Source: Myxococcales bacterium (lineage in GTDB: Bacteria > Myxococcota_A > UBA9160 > SMWR01). Taken from it: a DNA stretch of 7,092 nt. The stretch covers positions 1 through 7,092 of the forward strand of contig JACZVU010000140.1 of NCBI GenBank assembly GCA_022572485.1. Direction: 5' to 3'. Each line of letters starts with the position of its first letter. Position 1 is the first letter of the stretch. The position numbers and the translations under genes are program-made. Positions 5,124 through 7,092 of this stretch are shown piece after piece. The notes beneath the pieces are model-generated. The model did no database searches, had not been told where the DNA came from, and was given only the letters and a program-made list of their open reading frames with translations.

Positions 5124-6311
5124 ATGGATGCCGCCGAACTCAAGCAAGCCGCCTGCGCTGCGGTCGACGACATTCGCGAGGAATTGCTGCGGCTTTCGCA
5201 CGGCATCCACGCGAAGCCCGAACTCGCCTTCGAGGAGCGCGAAGCGGCAGCCCTGCTCAGCGAGTCGATCCGCCGATCGGGGCTCGAGGTCGAGAGCGGA
5301 GCCTACGGGCTGGAGACCGCATTCGCGGCGGAATTCGGATCTGGCGACGCGGGCTGCGTGGCGATTCTCGCCGAGTACGACGCGCTACCGGAAATCGGTC
5401 ACGCGTGCGGGCACAACATCATCGCGAGCGCGGCCGTCGGCGCGGGGCTCGCTCTCTTTGCGCTGGCCGATCGTTTGCCCGGCAAAGTGCGGCTCCTCGG
5501 CACGCCTGCCGAGGAGCGCGGCGGCGGCAAAGAGTTGATGGCGCGAAAGGGCGCGTTCGACGGAGTCGACGCCGCAATGATGGTGCACCCCGCCGGCGCA
5601 AATCTCGTGACAATGCCGAGCCTGGCCTGCTCGGAGGTCGAGGTTCACTACCGGGGCCGGGCGTCACACGCGTCGGCAATGCCCGAAAAAGGGATCAACG
5701 CGCTCGACGCATTGGTGATCGCCTACCAGGCGATTGGCGCGCTGCGCCAGCACATCGGGATCCGCGAGCGCATTCACGGCATCATCACCAACGGCGGGCA
5801 GGCACCCAACATCGTCCCAGAGAACGCGGCGGGGCGTTTCTACGTGCGCGCCGCCAATGCCAACGAACTTGCGGCGCTGAAATCTCGAGTCGAAAGCTGC
5901 TTTCGCGCAGGCGCCGAAGCGACCGGGGCCAAGCTGGAAGTCTCTTGGAATGAGATCGATTACCTCGAGATCCGATTCAACGCGCCACTCGCAGAGAGCT
6001 ATCGCACCAACGCAGAAGCGCTCGGGCGGGTGTTCTTCCCGATCGAGCAGCTACCCACCAACCTCGCGGGCAGCACGGATATGGGGAACGTGAGCTATCG
6101 CGTGCCGTCGATTCACCCGATGATCGCATCCGCTCCTCTCCACTGTTCAATCCACAACGCAGAGTTCGAACAGTGGGCCGGCGGAGAAATGGGCGACAAA
6201 GCGGTCATCGACGGAGCCAAGGCCCTCGCGATGACGGCCGTCGATTACCTGTGCGACCCAGAACTGCGCCGGCGAGTCCGCGAGAGCTTCGAGCAGAGCG
6301 GCGACCCATGA
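5124..6311 (+). CDS. M20-family metallo-amidohydrolase/dipeptidase (ACY1L2/AbgB-like)
   Basis: Predicted cytosolic zinc hydrolase of 395 aa that cleaves an amide or dipeptide bond. Motifs from ATG 5124: ILAEYDALPEIGHACGHN at 81-98 (C95 and H97 in the metal-ligand motif), GTPAEERGGGK at 126-136 with adjacent glutamates E130/E131 (catalytic base and ligand), MMVHPAG with H155, the dimerisation-domain start SHASAMPEKGINALDA at 181-196, and C-terminal SAPLHCSIHN with H340 and H344. This pattern fits the PM20D2/Xaa-Arg dipeptidase and p-aminobenzoyl-glutamate hydrolase group; the substrate cannot be assigned. The frame is open further upstream, but family similarity begins with DIREELLRLSHGIHAKPELAFEE at about residue 16, so ATG 5124 fits well. 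No Shine-Dalgarno is visible; TAGTAT at 5111-5116 would allow a near-leaderless transcript. The 3' end overlaps the next gene by 4 nt. Confidence 0.92.
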   Translation: MDAAELKQAACAAVDDIREELLRLSHGIHAKPELAFEEREAAALLSESIRRSGLEVESGAYGLETAFAAEFGSGDAGCVAILAEYDALPEIGHACGHNIIASAAVGAGLALFALADRLPGKVRLLGTPAEERGGGKELMARKGAFDGVDAAMMVHPAGANLVTMPSLACSEVEVHYRGRASHASAMPEKGINALDALVIAYQAIGALRQHIGIRERIHGIITNGGQAPNIVPENAAGRFYVRAANANELAALKSRVESCFRAGAEATGAKLEVSWNEIDYLEIRFNAPLAESYRTNAEALGRVFFPIEQLPTNLAGSTDMGNVSYRVPSIHPMIASAPLHCSIHNAEFEQWAGGEMGDKAVIDGAKALAMTAVDYLCDPELRRRVRESFEQSGDP

Positions 6312-6892
6312 GCGGCGAGAACGGACCCAGAGCGGATCCGAAGATCGACCCGAGTGTGTGGATCGCAGCTAGCGCGCAGCTCTACGGGGCGATCTCCATC
6401 GCGCGGGACGCTTCGGTCTGGCACAACGCCGTATTGCGCGCCGAGTGCGAGCGGATCGAAGTCGGGCGAATGACCAATCTGCAGGATTTCGCGATGCTCC
6501 ACATCGCTTACGACAACCCGACCTTGATTGGCGATTTCTGTTCGATCACCCATCACGCGACGGTGCACGGCTGCACGGTCGGTGATCACTGCCTGGTGGG
6601 AATCTCCGCCGTCATCATGGACCACGCGGTAATCGGGGAGGGATCCATCGTAGCGGGAGGTGCCTTCGTGACCGAGGGCAGCACCTTTCCTCCGCATTCG
6701 ATCATCGCCGGAGTTCCCGCCAAGCAGATCGGCGAGCGCGACTGCTCGCGCGCCAACCGTATGAACGCTTGGATGTATCACCGCAACGCCGAGTTCACAC
6801 GTCGAGAGGACTACGGGGCGTGGACGGGCGCGGAATACGCGGCCTGGAGAGCGGCGAAACTCGCGGAGATCGAGGACGATCGGGATCTTTGA
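6308..6892 (+). CDS. Gamma-carbonic-anhydrase-family hexapeptide-repeat protein
   Basis: A 194-aa left-handed beta-helix protein of the gamma-CA-like/YrdA-PaaY group, whose active members bind zinc at trimer interfaces and hydrate CO2. The three zinc-ligand histidines appear conserved: H65 (AMLHI), H82 and H87 (ITHHATVHGC matches the family IGHxAxxHGC). SVWHNAVLRAE (36-46) and NLQD (57-60) supply the conserved arginine, asparagine, glutamine and aspartate positions. Hexapeptide turns (IGD, VGD, IGEG, VAGG) run to about 125, followed by the usual IIAGVPAKQI (132-141) and a C-terminal helical tail. ATG 6308 overlaps the M20 stop codon (ATGA), so translation is almost certainly coupled. Many family members lack measurable anhydrase activity and act as thioesterase-like or assembly proteins, so the activity is unproven; pairing with a hydrolase hints at a shared catabolic role. 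Confidence 0.92.
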   Translation: MSGENGPRADPKIDPSVWIAASAQLYGAISIARDASVWHNAVLRAECERIEVGRMTNLQDFAMLHIAYDNPTLIGDFCSITHHATVHGCTVGDHCLVGISAVIMDHAVIGEGSIVAGGAFVTEGSTFPPHSIIAGVPAKQIGERDCSRANRMNAWMYHRNAEFTRREDYGAWTGAEYAAWRAAKLAEIEDDRDL

Positions 6893-6933
6893 GCTAGAGA
6901 ATTCCGCAGAATACGGTGACACCCGCTCCCGGC

Positions 6934-6965
6934 GAGGATCGTTGTAATCCTATTCCGCGATCCTC
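6934..6965. terminator. Stem-loop between convergent genes
   Basis: GAGGATCG (6934-6941) pairs perfectly with CGATCCTC (6958-6965) around a 16-nt loop, in the gap between the gamma-CA gene (+) and the regulator end (-). The location suits a bidirectional transcript end; there is no strong T-run on the + side beyond TCTAGG, so efficiency is uncertain. A GTTTTTG run at 6989-6995 lies further on. The rest of 6893-7029 holds nothing else that I can support. Confidence 0.45.
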
Positions 6966-7029
6966 TCTAGGTGCAGCCACTCTACCGTTTTTGGGTGTGG
7001 CGGCGGATCGTAGCGGCCCGTTGTCACGG

Positions 7030-7092
7030 CTAACCGGGAGTCGGCACGCGGCCGAGACCGCGAAACAACAGCTCCACCATGCCTTCGATCGC
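7030..7092 (-). CDS. C-terminal end of a probable TetR-family regulator (partial)
   Basis: Read on the - strand from the window edge, 20 codons end at a TAG (7030-7032): AIEGMVELLFRGLGRVPTPG. The amphipathic helix with LLFRGLG followed by a short Pro/Gly tail is what the final helix of many TetR-family regulators looks like. The gene runs convergently to the M20/gamma-CA pair and extends beyond the window. The fragment is too short for certainty; other helical C-termini could look the same. Confidence 0.5.
   Translation of the reverse strand, partial: AIEGMVELLFRGLGRVPTPG

Noticed and set aside
4997..5206. 70-residue N-terminal extension of the quinone oxidoreductase
   Set aside because: The GTG at 4996 has an excellent Shine-Dalgarno and begins the conserved domain; the upstream residues are low-complexity Ser/Ala/Arg without family similarity.
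6245..6922. 225-codon - strand frame opposite the gamma-CA gene
   Set aside because: Antisense shadow; no recognisable domain, while the + strand frame has all zinc ligands and hexapeptide turns.

Overview
The window looks like ordinary chromosome from a GC-rich (about 60% by eye), Gram-negative-type bacterium. GTG starts, strong G/C preference at third codon positions, exported MORN-repeat and 3D-domain proteins, and a KshB/PaaE-type flavin reductase would fit a proteobacterium or a deltaproteobacterium/myxobacterium-like lineage. No marker gene fixes the taxon, so this is inference. I found no rRNA, tRNA, CRISPR array, insertion sequence or phage module.

Layout. (1) Positions 1-439 (-): 5' part of a ferredoxin-reductase-type FAD/NAD(P) oxidoreductase, preceded by two exact 28-bp tandem repeats (474-529) that look like a duplicated operator or promoter element. 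(2) 616-1479 (-): short-chain dehydrogenase of the sepiapterin/benzil-reductase type with an uncertain N-terminus. (3) Divergent from it on the + strand: a secreted 3D-domain protein (1534-1914), then a ZIP-family metal transporter (1973-2716) whose start codon lies at the edge of a perfect 7-bp hairpin, then a small very basic putative ribbon-helix-helix DNA-binding protein (2912-3166) preceded by an 8-bp repeat that makes a chain of overlapping mini-ORFs. (4) Convergent on the - strand: an exported MORN-repeat protein with an exact 24-residue period (3339-3965), downstream of a zinc-independent quinone oxidoreductase (4022-4996). (5) Divergent from that, on the + strand: an M20-family amidohydrolase/dipeptidase (5124-6311) coupled by an ATGA overlap to a gamma-carbonic-anhydrase-family protein (6308-6892). 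(6) The far right edge carries the last 20 codons of a - strand gene resembling the C-terminus of a TetR-family regulator.

How the genes may work together. The only tight functional pair is the M20 hydrolase with the gamma-CA-like protein, which are translationally coupled and probably co-expressed. The quinone oxidoreductase and MORN genes may share a transcript (gap 57 bp), as may the 3D-domain and ZIP genes (gap 58 bp). The flavin reductase, SDR, quinone oxidoreductase and TetR-like end suggest a catabolic/redox neighbourhood, but no complete pathway is visible. I do not see a convincing new multi-gene system. The most interesting signals are short: the 28-bp tandem repeat, the hairpin over the ZIP start, the mini-ORF ladder before the basic protein, and altered metal-site residues in the ZIP protein.
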